Source: a virus
Direction: 5' to 3' (one strand)
IMG/VR virus record: IMGVR_UViG_3300025890_000186
Coordinates: 1-21,510 of that record
DNA length: 21,510 nucleotides
How positions within the stretch are numbered: the first letter of the stretch is position 1; every line of letters starts with the position of its first letter. The notes under the pieces are model-generated. The model was not told where the DNA came from, ran no database searches, and saw nothing but the letters and a program-made list of their open reading frames with translations. Both the position numbers and the translations under genes were made by a program. Below are positions 15,359-20,795 of this stretch, piece after piece.

Positions 15359-15535
15359 CCCATTAATTGCCCGTTCTTTGAATTTATCCACAGCCTCATT
15401 AAAGGATGCATCAAACACATGGCAGTCAGAGAAGTTCACCTTCTTCACCTCTACCTCATACTTGTAGTTACCATACGACCACAGAAAGACAGGAACGCCA
15501 TCAGTGGTATAACCTTTAGCAGCAAGAGTAGTCAT
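15344..15535 (-). CDS. Small early protein, 63 aa
   Basis: The frame is open from 15646, but the upstream 37 codons cover the promoter -10 and the RNA element, so they are not translated. The likely start is the ATG at 15535, with AGAAGGA eight bases upstream. The protein reads MTTLAAKGYTTDGVPVFLWS, then YKYEVEVKKVNFSDCHVFDA and an amphipathic helix FNEAVDKFKERAIN. It looks like a compact beta-strand/helix protein. Early expression is inferred from the host-like promoter, and a role in host takeover is only a guess. Confidence 0.65.
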   Translation of the reverse strand: MTTLAAKGYTTDGVPVFLWSYGNYKYEVEVKKVNFSDCHVFDASFNEAVDKFKERAINGLTMY

Positions 15536-15550
15536 ATCATCATCCTTCTC

Positions 15551-15610
15551 AGGGGAGACTAGCAGTGGCACATGCCCTAGTGGGTGGTTCCCACTCCAGA
15601 AGTCTCTCTC
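15551..15610 (-). ncRNA. Three-way-junction RNA element, copy 2
   Basis: Same architecture as copy 1. P1 pairs GAGACU (15606-15601) with AGUCUC (15560-15555). UCUGG is followed by P2 (AGUGGG, loop AACCA, CCCACU), AG, P3 (GGC, AUGU, GCC) and ACUGCU. Relative to copy 1, three P2 pairs and one P3 pair change on both sides and still pair, while all junction bases are identical. It begins at the predicted start of the transcript that encodes the 63-aa protein, whose Shine-Dalgarno follows about 5 nt after P1. Confidence 0.68.
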
Positions 15611-15617
15611 TATTATT

Positions 15618-15646
15618 AATGTAACACACTCTAAGGATATTGTCAA
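15618..15646 (-). promoter_or_regulatory. Early sigma70-type promoter (TTGACA-17-TACATT)
   Basis: Perfect -35 TTGACA, 17-bp spacer and -10 TACATT. The spacer and flanks are nearly identical to the promoter at 16123-16151 (GAGTGTGT just before the -10), which shows duplication of the whole cassette. It drives RNA element copy 2 and the 63-aa gene. Confidence 0.78.
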
Positions 15647-15658
15647 GAGAAAAATGAG

Positions 15659-15823
15659 CTATTTTCCAAATAATTCGACATATTCTTTGGCGACCTCTGC
15701 ACCCATCTCTTTTAGGATTTCTGTCTTCATCACCTTCGTTGCATTGAAAGCCTTGATATCACCTGCTACACGGAACTCATCAAGGTTCTTATTCACAGCC
15801 ATCAGCATTTCTTCAAGTGTCAT
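15659..15823 (-). CDS. Early 54-aa protein, paralogue A
   Basis: A 54-codon ORF with Shine-Dalgarno AAAGGA eight bases upstream of the ATG. It starts MTLEEMLMAVNKNLDEFRVA, continues with GDIKAFNATKVMKTEILKEM and ends EYVELFGK. It is clearly paralogous to the 54-aa protein at 16164-16328: same length, shared EE-L-N-K spacing, R-x-AGDI-x-AF, K-x-x-I, MG-x-E, EY and terminal GK. It is predicted to be all-helical and soluble. The upstream leader and Shine-Dalgarno (AAAGGACTAACA) are also shared. Function unknown. The host-type promoter suggests early expression. Confidence 0.72.
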   Translation of the reverse strand: MTLEEMLMAVNKNLDEFRVAGDIKAFNATKVMKTEILKEMGAEVAKEYVELFGK

Positions 15824-15863
15824 GTGTTAGTCCTTTATGTCTTATCAACCATCCTACATACAG

Positions 15864-15892
15864 AGTATACCCCATTGTCAAGGGATTGTCAA
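15864..15892 (-). promoter_or_regulatory. Early sigma70-type promoter with doubled -35 (TTGACA-17-TATACT)
   Basis: -35 TTGACA at 15887-15892, 17-bp spacer, -10 TATACT at 15864-15869. A second TTGACA lies inside the spacer (15876-15881), eleven bases from the first. The leader contains GTAGGATGGTTGATAAGACA, the same as in the promoter at 16705-16733. It drives paralogue A. Confidence 0.82.
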
Positions 15893-15908
15893 GAACTTTC
15901 TTTAACTT

Positions 15909-16097
15909 TTATCCCTTATATCCCATATCAGTGTAAAGGATATTCAGAATGTCTTCAATCGTCTCTCTGTCCGTTGCAAGAAGCTTCTGATCAGAAGCGC
16001 TAATGACTTTCTTGATAGCAGCAATCTGATCGAATCGATCTTCATTGCCAATCATTATTTCATTTGCGAGTTCTGCGAATCGGTGAGTGGTATACAT
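15909..16097 (-). CDS. Small early protein, 62 aa
   Basis: The frame is open from 16154, but the first 19 codons cover the promoter, so translation most likely starts at the ATG at 16097, which has AAAGGA seven bases upstream. The protein starts MYTTHRFAELANEIMIGNED and continues with FDQIAAIKKVISASDQKLLA and DRETIEDILNILYTDMGYKG. It is helical, acidic and soluble, with no recognised family. It is driven by the promoter at 16123-16151, whose leader lacks the three-way-junction RNA. Confidence 0.68.
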   Translation of the reverse strand: MYTTHRFAELANEIMIGNEDRFDQIAAIKKVISASDQKLLATDRETIEDILNILYTDMGYKG

Positions 16098-16122
16098 TTT
16101 GTTATCCTTTCTTTCTATTATT

Positions 16123-16151
16123 AATGTAACACACTCAGAGGATATTGTCAA
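16123..16151 (-). promoter_or_regulatory. Early sigma70-type promoter (TTGACA-17-TACATT)
   Basis: Third copy of the TTGACA-17-TACATT-AATAATAGA cassette, with -35 at 16146-16151 and -10 at 16123-16128. The leader here is a short purine-rich stretch running straight into the Shine-Dalgarno of the 62-aa gene. Confidence 0.78.
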
Positions 16152-16163
16152 CAAGAAAATGCA

Positions 16164-16328
16164 TTATTTTCCATATATTTTTATATATTCCTCTTCAGCC
16201 TCTTCACCCATCTTAGCAATGATAGATTCCTTCGTTGCTTGTGCTACAATGAATGCATCGATATCACCCGCAGCACGATACTTAGATATCATCTTATTCA
16301 GTTCAATCAACTCTTCTTCATTCGTCAT
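16164..16328 (-). CDS. Early 54-aa protein, paralogue B
   Basis: A 54-codon ORF with Shine-Dalgarno AAAGGA eight bases upstream of the ATG. It starts MTNEEELIELNKMISKYRAA, contains GDIDAFIVAQATKESIIAKM and ends EEEYIKIYGK. It is paralogous to the protein at 15659-15823, with identical length and matching spacing of AGDI, MG-x-E and the terminal GK. It is likely transcribed from the promoter at 16705-16733 through the winged-helix-like gene, because I see no closer promoter. Predicted helical; function unknown. Confidence 0.72.
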   Translation of the reverse strand: MTNEEELIELNKMISKYRAAGDIDAFIVAQATKESIIAKMGEEAEEEYIKIYGK

Positions 16329-16348
16329 TTGTTAGTCCTTTATCAACA

Positions 16349-16405
16349 TATAGTGGGTGGTGTTCTCATACACCGGGGGATTCTGTATGACACATACCAC
16401 ATATA
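16349..16405 (-). other. Hairpin cluster in the leader of paralogue B
   Basis: In the 83-bp gap between two genes, UAUA-U-GUG (16405-16398) can pair with CACUAUA (16355-16349). This closes over hairpin GUAUG-UGU-CAUAC (16385-16397) and hairpin GGUGU-AUGAGA-ACACC (16359-16374). No U-run follows, so it does not look like a standard terminator. It may be a processing site or mRNA stabiliser. It does not share the junction sequence of the two elements near 15.3-15.6 kb. Confidence 0.35.
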
Positions 16406-16411
16406 GATATA

Positions 16412-16651
16412 TTATGCCAAATACCATTCCCAATCTGCACCAACCCTCCGTGTTTTAACAATATCAAGGTCAGCAAGCTTCTTTTGAGCCCACCCTAAAT
16501 CATAATACATGGTCATAAGGAAATCATCGTTTGCACCACAGAGACGAAGAACAGTGTTGAAAATAATCCTACCGATTGTCTTCCTACCCATCACTCCGCC
16601 ATTAGTCTCTAGAATGTTAACGATCAGTGCTGGTAGATCATCTTTGTTCAT
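16412..16651 (-). CDS. Possible winged-helix protein, 79 aa
   Basis: The frame opens at 16660, but the ATG at 16651 is favoured because AAGGA lies nine bases upstream of it and only one base upstream of the first ATG. The protein reads MNKDDLPALIVNILETNGGV, then GRKTIGRIIFN, then DLGWAQKKLADLDIVKTRRV and ends WEWYLA. A helix-turn-helix followed by a two-stranded wing ending in aromatic residues is the usual look of small winged-helix DNA-binding proteins, so an early transcription regulator is a reasonable guess. I cannot name a family. A strong promoter lies upstream. Confidence 0.7.
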   Translation of the reverse strand: MNKDDLPALIVNILETNGGVMGRKTIGRIIFNTVLRLCGANDDFLMTMYYDLGWAQKKLADLDIVKTRRVGADWEWYLA

Positions 16652-16704
16652 TTTAGTCATTCCTTTTTAACCTCTTCATGTCTTATCAACCATCCTACAA
16701 GCTT

Positions 16705-16733
16705 AATATACCACGATGTCAAGGCATTGTCAA
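16705..16733 (-). promoter_or_regulatory. Early sigma70-type promoter with doubled -35 (TTGACA-17-TATATT)
   Basis: -35 TTGACA at 16728-16733, 17-bp spacer containing a second TTGACA, and -10 TATATT at 16705-16710. AT-rich sequence at about 16743-16766 could act as an UP element. The leader shares GTAGGATGGTTGATAAGACA with the promoter at 15864-15892. Confidence 0.82.
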
Positions 16734-16739
16734 GTCTTT

Positions 16740-17091
16740 TCTGTAACTATTTTAAATTAATTTGATTACCTATAGAGGTGTTATGCGTACCAGTTGTAAT
16801 GCATTACCCTGCCTGATATCCAATGGGGGGAGATATATGAGAGCTGTATCAATGTAAGTGTTATGTGGCACTTAGTAATGACTATAATGTGCATTGTAAG
16901 GGGGCATCAGGGAGTACAGAGCGTCACACAGAGGGTTTCTTCCTGATTGGTAACCGATACCTGCGTTATATGTTCCAGTAGTGCTCGGCATTTAAACTGA
17001 TAGACTGGAGACTTTAACCCCCTCTGCACATCACGATAATACGTTTATTTTAACCTTTTTAATATATGGGAAAATATGGGTATTTATGGGT
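16740..17091. other. 350-bp region without a convincing gene
   Basis: It holds an AT-rich UP-like stretch next to the promoter at 16705-16733, a perfect 12-bp palindrome GTAATGCATTAC at 16796-16807, several G or C runs (for example six G at 16825-16830), and the start of the 10-bp-period G-run array. One minus-strand ORF of 39 codons (16872-16991, starting MPSTTGTYNAGIGYQSGRNP) is possible, but it has no good Shine-Dalgarno and I do not call it. I see no tRNA and no terminator. Confidence 0.5.
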
Positions 17092-17100
17092 CTATTTGGG
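17065..17100 (+). repeat. Four G-runs at exact 10-bp period (possible G-quadruplex)
   Basis: TATGGG occurs at 17065-17070, 17075-17080 and 17085-17090, and TTTGGG at 17095-17100. The result is GGG-N7-GGG-N7-GGG-N7-GGG on the plus strand, which meets the classic G-quadruplex rule. It also places one site per DNA helical turn. It overlaps the stop codon of the 70-aa gene. Confidence 0.7.
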
Positions 17101-17304
17101 AGAGGGTTTCCGCATCTCTTCATAAGCATCAATTTCCTCTTTAGTATAGACCCTGACCTTACTAGCAGCACCTATCTTTTGCTTATGCCTAAAATGTTTT
17201 GTTGTGACTACATTACTCGCCCCTAGCAGAGCATCTTCCTTTTTGTCTATTCTATTGAGTTTTTTTCTGTTCTTCTTCGGTATATTCTTGCTACGTCTAC
17301 GCAT
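17092..17304 (-). CDS. Small basic protein, 70 aa
   Basis: A 70-aa strongly basic protein. The first 25 residues (RRRSKNIPKKNRKKLNRIDK) carry many Lys and Arg and would suit nucleic-acid binding. The C-terminal half (KVRVYTKEEIDAYEEMRKP) is helical and acidic. It overlaps the 36-aa gene by 8 bp and is the last gene of the late-promoted module. No family is recognised. Confidence 0.65.
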   Translation of the reverse strand: MRRRSKNIPKKNRKKLNRIDKKEDALLGASNVVTTKHFRHKQKIGAASKVRVYTKEEIDAYEEMRKPSPK

Positions 17305-17407
17305 ACCTATAGCTACCCTCTTTTATAACTTCATACGCTTCTTCCCATGTACAAAGAAGTATCATAATATCACCAGTCTCAATATGTTTAAATGAATATA
17401 CCGGCAT
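17297..17407 (-). CDS. Small phage protein, 36 aa
   Basis: The frame is open from 17503 inside the methyltransferase gene, but the likely start is the ATG at 17407, which has GAGGAAG just upstream. The 36-aa product begins MPVYSFKHIETGDIMILLCT and ends EVIKEGSYRYA. The MPVYSFK opening resembles short phage proteins that look like the N-terminus of the FmdB zinc-ribbon family, but this one has only one Cys, so it is not a zinc ribbon. It overlaps the methyltransferase end by 20 bp. Confidence 0.5.
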   Translation of the reverse strand: MPVYSFKHIETGDIMILLCTWEEAYEVIKEGSYRYA

Positions 17408-17942
17408 TACTTCCTCTTCCATAAAACTTTGTCTCTCCATCATACTTTGCGTCAAACAGATACCAGCAACAATTGTCTTTGCCTGTTGACTTACTATTCT
17501 CAATCCACTTAACTCTTCCTATACTTACAATCTTGTGTAATCTATGCATAAAGGAAGCGGATTGTTTAGTGTGCATCCAGTCAGCATCAAATAGTAACCA
17601 TGTTGGTCTAAATGCAGTAAAGTATTCAATCATAGGATGTAGAAGTTTTCTATCCCAAGGTGGATTTGTAATAATATAATCAGCTTCTAAAAACTCATGT
17701 TCACTCAAATCTCTAAAGTGTTTAGTATGAATACCTTTTTTCTGTGGTTCAATATCTGAAACCCAAGAACACCAAGCACCATCAATTAAAGTTTCAATGT
17801 GATTTACTAATGCACCATCACCACCACAAGGTTCTGCAAAAGCAAACTTCTTTGGTAAATGTGAAACAAGAGGTTCTACGGCACGCCAAGGAGTAGGATA
17901 GAAGTCTCTCTCTACTCTCTCAAAAGAACTTCTCTTACCCAT
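17388..17942 (-). CDS. DNA-methyltransferase-like protein (NPPW motif)
   Basis: A 184-aa class I SAM-dependent methyltransferase fold. Residues 34-45 (AFAEPCGGDGAL) form the SAM-binding motif I. Asp63 at the end of the next strand (VSDIEPQ) fits motif II. NPPW at 93-96 is motif IV of amino-methylating (adenine N6 or cytosine N4) DNA methyltransferases. It opens with RDFYPTPWRAVEPLVSHLP, the YPTP signature of small phage adenine-methylase-like proteins. There is no obvious target-recognition domain, so specificity cannot be judged. The start has AAGGA seven bases upstream. It lies 12 bp after the DUF1289 gene under a late promoter. Protection of packaged or late DNA against restriction is one possible role, but that is inference. 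Confidence 0.82.
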   Translation of the reverse strand: MGKRSSFERVERDFYPTPWRAVEPLVSHLPKKFAFAEPCGGDGALVNHIETLIDGAWCSWVSDIEPQKKGIHTKHFRDLSEHEFLEADYIITNPPWDRKLLHPMIEYFTAFRPTWLLFDADWMHTKQSASFMHRLHKIVSIGRVKWIENSKSTGKDNCCWYLFDAKYDGETKFYGRGSNAGIFI

Positions 17943-17954
17943 TACTACATCCTT

Positions 17955-18149
17955 TTAGCATCCATTGTCGAAAGCAATCCATCGTGTTTCTTTTCTTTCT
18001 TTTAGCATCTCTATGCCGGCGAGTTGCTCTTCTTCTGTTCTATTACGCCAACCACGAACTTCATCTACTGTGCGTAAGCATCCAAGACAGTATCCTTCAT
18101 CGTCATGCTTACACACTTTAATACATGGAGAGTATTTTGCTTTGGGCAT
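17955..18149 (-). CDS. DUF1289-family protein
   Basis: A 64-aa protein with the clear signature of DUF1289: SPCIKVCKHDDEGYCLGCLR at residues 7-26, followed by TVDEVRGWRNRTEEEQLAGI. Four Cys (9, 13, 21, 24) form a C-x3-C-x7-C-x2-C pattern suited to a metal or Fe-S site. The family is common in Proteobacteria and has no established biochemical role that I can cite. Here it is probably host-derived and phage-borne. The start has AAGGAG eight bases upstream and an exact late promoter at 18173-18180. Confidence 0.88.
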   Translation of the reverse strand: MPKAKYSPCIKVCKHDDEGYCLGCLRTVDEVRGWRNRTEEEQLAGIEMLKERKETRWIAFDNGC

Positions 18150-18172
18150 TATGTTTACTCCTTTGACGTTAT

Positions 18173-18180
18173 TATTTATA
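18173..18180 (-). promoter_or_regulatory. T4-type late promoter (TATAAATA) for DUF1289-methyltransferase module
   Basis: Exact late -10 element that overlaps the stop codon of the upstream 64-aa gene. The predicted start near 18167 gives an 18-nt leader with AAGGAG. It marks the 17.1-18.1 kb module as late, although it sits among replication and early genes. Confidence 0.78.
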
Positions 18181-18370
18181 GTTGACCTGCATTTATTCGT
18201 TGATCACGAGCTGCATGAAGATACTGAATCTTTCTGTCACTCTCCGCTATGGCCCATTCCCAATACTTAGTACTGAATTGTCTTTGATTTTGTACGAGAT
18301 AATCTTTATATTGAAACCAGGCTTTAAGATCACGCTCTATCTCCTTGAGACTGTTATATTCGTTAACCAT
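18176..18370 (-). CDS. Small helical protein, 64 aa
   Basis: A 64-aa protein starting MVNEYNSLKEIERDLKAWFQ and continuing with YKDYLVQNQRQFSTKYWEWA. It is predicted to be a helical hairpin rich in Tyr, Trp and Gln. The ATG overlaps the stop of the upstream gene by one base (TAATG), so it is coupled to the helicase operon. No family is recognised. Confidence 0.65.
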   Translation of the reverse strand: MVNEYNSLKEIERDLKAWFQYKDYLVQNQRQFSTKYWEWAIAESDRKIQYLHAARDQRINAGQL

Positions 18371-18681
18371 TAATCATCTCCAGTACCAAACTTCAGAGTG
18401 CCTGCCTCTAGTTGTTCATCAATCTGGTCAGACAGAATATCACCCATGAGGTCTACGAATGTTTGGTTTTTAAACTCATTCCATTCTCTTCCTGCACTGT
18501 CAATGATTTCAAATTCCCATTGCAGTTTTGCATTGTCTTTTGAATCATTCACTGTTGGAATATTCACAGACGTATATCCCCATGCTACATTCTTATATTC
18601 ACCCTCTAGCATTACCACCGCCGGATGATCATAGCCTTCCTTTACAATGAATGCATATTGGTCTTCATGTATTCTTTTCAT
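18370..18681 (-). CDS. Small protein downstream of the helicase, 103 aa
   Basis: The frame allows an ATG at 18690, but the one at 18681 has AAGGA eight bases upstream and is preferred. It overlaps the helicase stop by 4 bp. The product (KRIHEDQYAFIVKEGYDHPA, then AVVMLEGEYKNVAWGYTSVN, and an acidic C-terminus ending FGTGDD) looks like a mixed beta/alpha protein. It is probably co-transcribed with the helicase. No family is recognised. Confidence 0.68.
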   Translation of the reverse strand: MKRIHEDQYAFIVKEGYDHPAVVMLEGEYKNVAWGYTSVNIPTVNDSKDNAKLQWEFEIIDSAGREWNEFKNQTFVDLMGDILSDQIDEQLEAGTLKFGTGDD

Positions 18682-20066
18682 ACTTGCCATCCTTCTCCGA
18701 ACCCTGTCTTGTCAAATGTGGGCTCTTCAAAATCATCTACCTCTTCTGTTTGGTGCGAATCGGATAGACCTTTCTGTTCATTTTCATCTAAGTTCATCAA
18801 TCGCATTCTTGCACGGTCAATACCAATGACAAATCGTTTATTAACATTAACATCGTTATATCGATTCTTCAACTGTTTGACTGCGATTTGATTTACCGCA
18901 TCAAGTTCCTCGTTAGTAATGAGTGCAAACATGAGATCAGCCGTAGCTGGCAAACCGAAACTCTCACTGGTATCTTCGAGGCCCACATCGGAATTGCTGA
19001 ACCCCGAGCGAGTCGTTTGTGTTGCAGACATAATTGGGACGTTAGTTTCAACTGCGAGTCCTCTAAGTTCTTCTGCAATCGACTTAATATACATATACGA
19101 ATTGACATTGGCTGCTCCCTTGAATCGTGATGATGCACAGATATTCAGATAATCGATGAAGATTATATCCGGCTTGAAACTCTTCTTGATTGCCAGTTCC
19201 TTGAGCAACCCTCGGAAATGTGCGGCATGTGCGGATGCAGTAGGATATTCCTTGATGACCAACTGTCCGTTTGTCTCTCGAATGATCTTTTCGATCTTGC
19301 TGTCATACATCGTCTTGGGTAGATTGTGCAAATCTTCCATAGTTACATTCATAAGGTTTGCATCAATGCGTTCAGCAATGCGTTCCTCAGCCATCTCTAG
19401 AGTGATGTAAAGGACGTTCTTACCTTGATTCATACAGTTTGCTGCCATATGACACATGAACAGGGACTTACCAACACCAGTGCCTGCAAGAGCAATGTTC
19501 AATGACTTGGGTGGTAATCCACCCTTGGTGATACGATTGAAGAATTCCAGATCAAAAGGAATCTTCTCCTCTACTGTATGGTAGTATTCAAATCGAGCAT
19601 CTGCATCCAGCAGATAATCATGCCCCACACTATTATCAAACCCCACAGCCAAGGCATCTGTAAGAATGCTTGGTATAGCATCCGGGCCTCGTTCTTTATC
19701 CTTACCATCAATGATCGATATACCTTCAACAATCGCATTGTACACCGCCTTATCTTTGCAGAACTTCTCAGTGGTTTCTACTAACCAATCAAAGTTCACG
19801 TCTTTGTCATTCTCCAGTTCTTTAACCACAGTTAATACACGCTTGATGTCAGTTTCATTCAAGTCTCGCCGAGTGTCAATCTCTATCTCAAGCGTTGACT
19901 TAGTAGGAAGGGCATTGTACTTCTCTACAAACTTCTGTATCTCTTCAAATACAATACGCTCAGTACGATCACCAAAGTACTCCCCTCGTATAAAGGGAAG
20001 CACTTTTCTCGCATACTGTTCATTGCCTACCAGCTCTGATAGAGTCGTTCTCTCAATTGTCTGCAT
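18678..20066 (-). CDS. 41: Replicative DNA helicase, gp41/DnaB type
   Basis: A 462-aa hexameric replicative helicase that unwinds DNA ahead of the phage fork on the lagging strand and works with primase. The N-terminal helical domain covers about residues 1-150. The RecA-like motor follows: Walker A AGTGVGKS at 194-201, a TLEMAEERIAERI block with the catalytic Glu at 224, Walker B IIFIDYLN at 301-308, and the DnaB motif SATQTTRSGF at 347-356. The C-terminal 30 residues are acidic and end in FGEGWQV, like the acidic tail of T4 gp41. The length equals T4 gp41 within a few residues. The start has AGGA seven bases upstream and a strong promoter at 20099-20127. Confidence 0.95.
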   Translation of the reverse strand: MQTIERTTLSELVGNEQYARKVLPFIRGEYFGDRTERIVFEEIQKFVEKYNALPTKSTLEIEIDTRRDLNETDIKRVLTVVKELENDKDVNFDWLVETTEKFCKDKAVYNAIVEGISIIDGKDKERGPDAIPSILTDALAVGFDNSVGHDYLLDADARFEYYHTVEEKIPFDLEFFNRITKGGLPPKSLNIALAGTGVGKSLFMCHMAANCMNQGKNVLYITLEMAEERIAERIDANLMNVTMEDLHNLPKTMYDSKIEKIIRETNGQLVIKEYPTASAHAAHFRGLLKELAIKKSFKPDIIFIDYLNICASSRFKGAANVNSYMYIKSIAEELRGLAVETNVPIMSATQTTRSGFSNSDVGLEDTSESFGLPATADLMFALITNEELDAVNQIAVKQLKNRYNDVNVNKRFVIGIDRARMRLMNLDENEQKGLSDSHQTEEVDDFEEPTFDKTGFGEGWQV

Positions 20067-20098
20067 TTATTATCCTACGATTTTTTCATTATATACAC

Positions 20099-20127
20099 AG
20101 TATATCATACGGATTATAATTTGTCAA
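20099..20127 (-). promoter_or_regulatory. Strong sigma70-type promoter for the helicase operon
   Basis: -35 TTGACA at 20122-20127, 17-bp spacer, -10 TATACT at 20099-20104, with TGA before the -10 as an extended element. It lies in the 95-bp gap between the GNAT-like gene and the helicase. Confidence 0.85.
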
Positions 20128-20161
20128 TTCATATTTCATAGTTTTTAAGAAATCTAATGCC

Positions 20162-20569
20162 TTAATCTAGAGCATATTCGTAATTCCGAGTTGTTTCATT
20201 CTGTTTAATCAAAAATGCACCATTTTGTATATGAAATTTGTGCGCCATATCTGTCTTTGGTGACATAGTTACAAGACGTTCCCAACCACTATGAATAGCC
20301 AAATCTCTCAAGTCCATAATTATTCGTCTACCTGCTCTGGGTTTATAACTCCATACAGTGTAAGGTATAGCAAATGATCCTCGTTTAGACAACGCAATGT
20401 CTCTTGTGTCTTCAGGAATATGTGTCGTCATTGCAACACACACTATAGCACTTGGATTGTCCTCTTCGCCAATATAATACATCTCGCCCACACTTTTACG
20501 CCACTCAAACGATAATGAGGGCCTTATTGGATCATCTTTGATATATTCATCATTTGTTAATATCTTCAT
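20162..20569 (-). CDS. GNAT-like phage protein, 135 aa
   Basis: A 135-aa protein that resembles the small phage proteins annotated as GNAT-type acetyltransferases. Residues 60-95 (SKRGSFAIPYTVWSYKPRAG, then RRIIMDLRDLAIHSGWERLV) would be the beta-bulge and CoA-binding turn. The late segment (VTMSPKTDMAHKFHIQNGAF, then NETTRNYEYAL) is typical of this phage subgroup. The acetyl-CoA motif is degenerate, so activity is uncertain. It overlaps the 81-aa gene by 20 bp and ends an early operon. Confidence 0.6.
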   Translation of the reverse strand: MKILTNDEYIKDDPIRPSLSFEWRKSVGEMYYIGEEDNPSAIVCVAMTTHIPEDTRDIALSKRGSFAIPYTVWSYKPRAGRRIIMDLRDLAIHSGWERLVTMSPKTDMAHKFHIQNGAFLIKQNETTRNYEYALD

Positions 20570-20795
20570 GATCAGTTTCTATCTCCTTCATTTCTCTAAC
20601 CATGCTGGTAAACTCATTAAAGAGCGTCTTTAAATTAACAATATCGTCTTCTCTGGGAATACACAAGGTTTTTAATGTGGAGTCCTGCTCCGTTATGAGC
20701 ATCCTGACATCCAAACAAGTCTGCATGTCAGGCATTTTTGCCACATAATCTCCACCACCATTTAATGATGCAACAATTAATATTGCTTTTATCAT
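20550..20795 (-). CDS. Small possibly exported protein, 81 aa
   Basis: An 81-aa protein with a short hydrophobic N-terminus (MIKAILIVASLNGGGDYVAK) that could act as a signal peptide, followed by MPDMQTCLDVRMLITEQDST and a charged helical C-terminus. Two Cys (27 and 44) could form a disulfide if it is exported. The ATG overlaps the stop of the 109-aa gene (ATGA). No family is named. Confidence 0.62.
   Translation of the reverse strand: MIKAILIVASLNGGGDYVAKMPDMQTCLDVRMLITEQDSTLKTLCIPREDDIVNLKTLFNEFTSMVREMKEIETDHEDINK

Noticed and set aside
15536-15646. N-terminal extension of the 63-aa gene (and similar extensions at 16098-16154 and 21330-21368)
   Set aside because: These codons cover promoter -10/-35 elements and the RNA leader, so they would precede or coincide with the transcription start. 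Internal ATGs with good Shine-Dalgarno sites are used instead.
16872-16991. 39-codon ORF in the gene-free stretch
   Set aside because: No usable Shine-Dalgarno or promoter. It is plausible in composition but unsupported, so it is only mentioned in the region entry.
17885-17905. A sequence like the foot of the three-way-junction element (AGAGAGAGACTTCT) inside the methyltransferase gene
   Set aside because: Only the P1 5' strand is similar. There is no P2, P3 or P1 3' strand, and it is within well-supported coding sequence.
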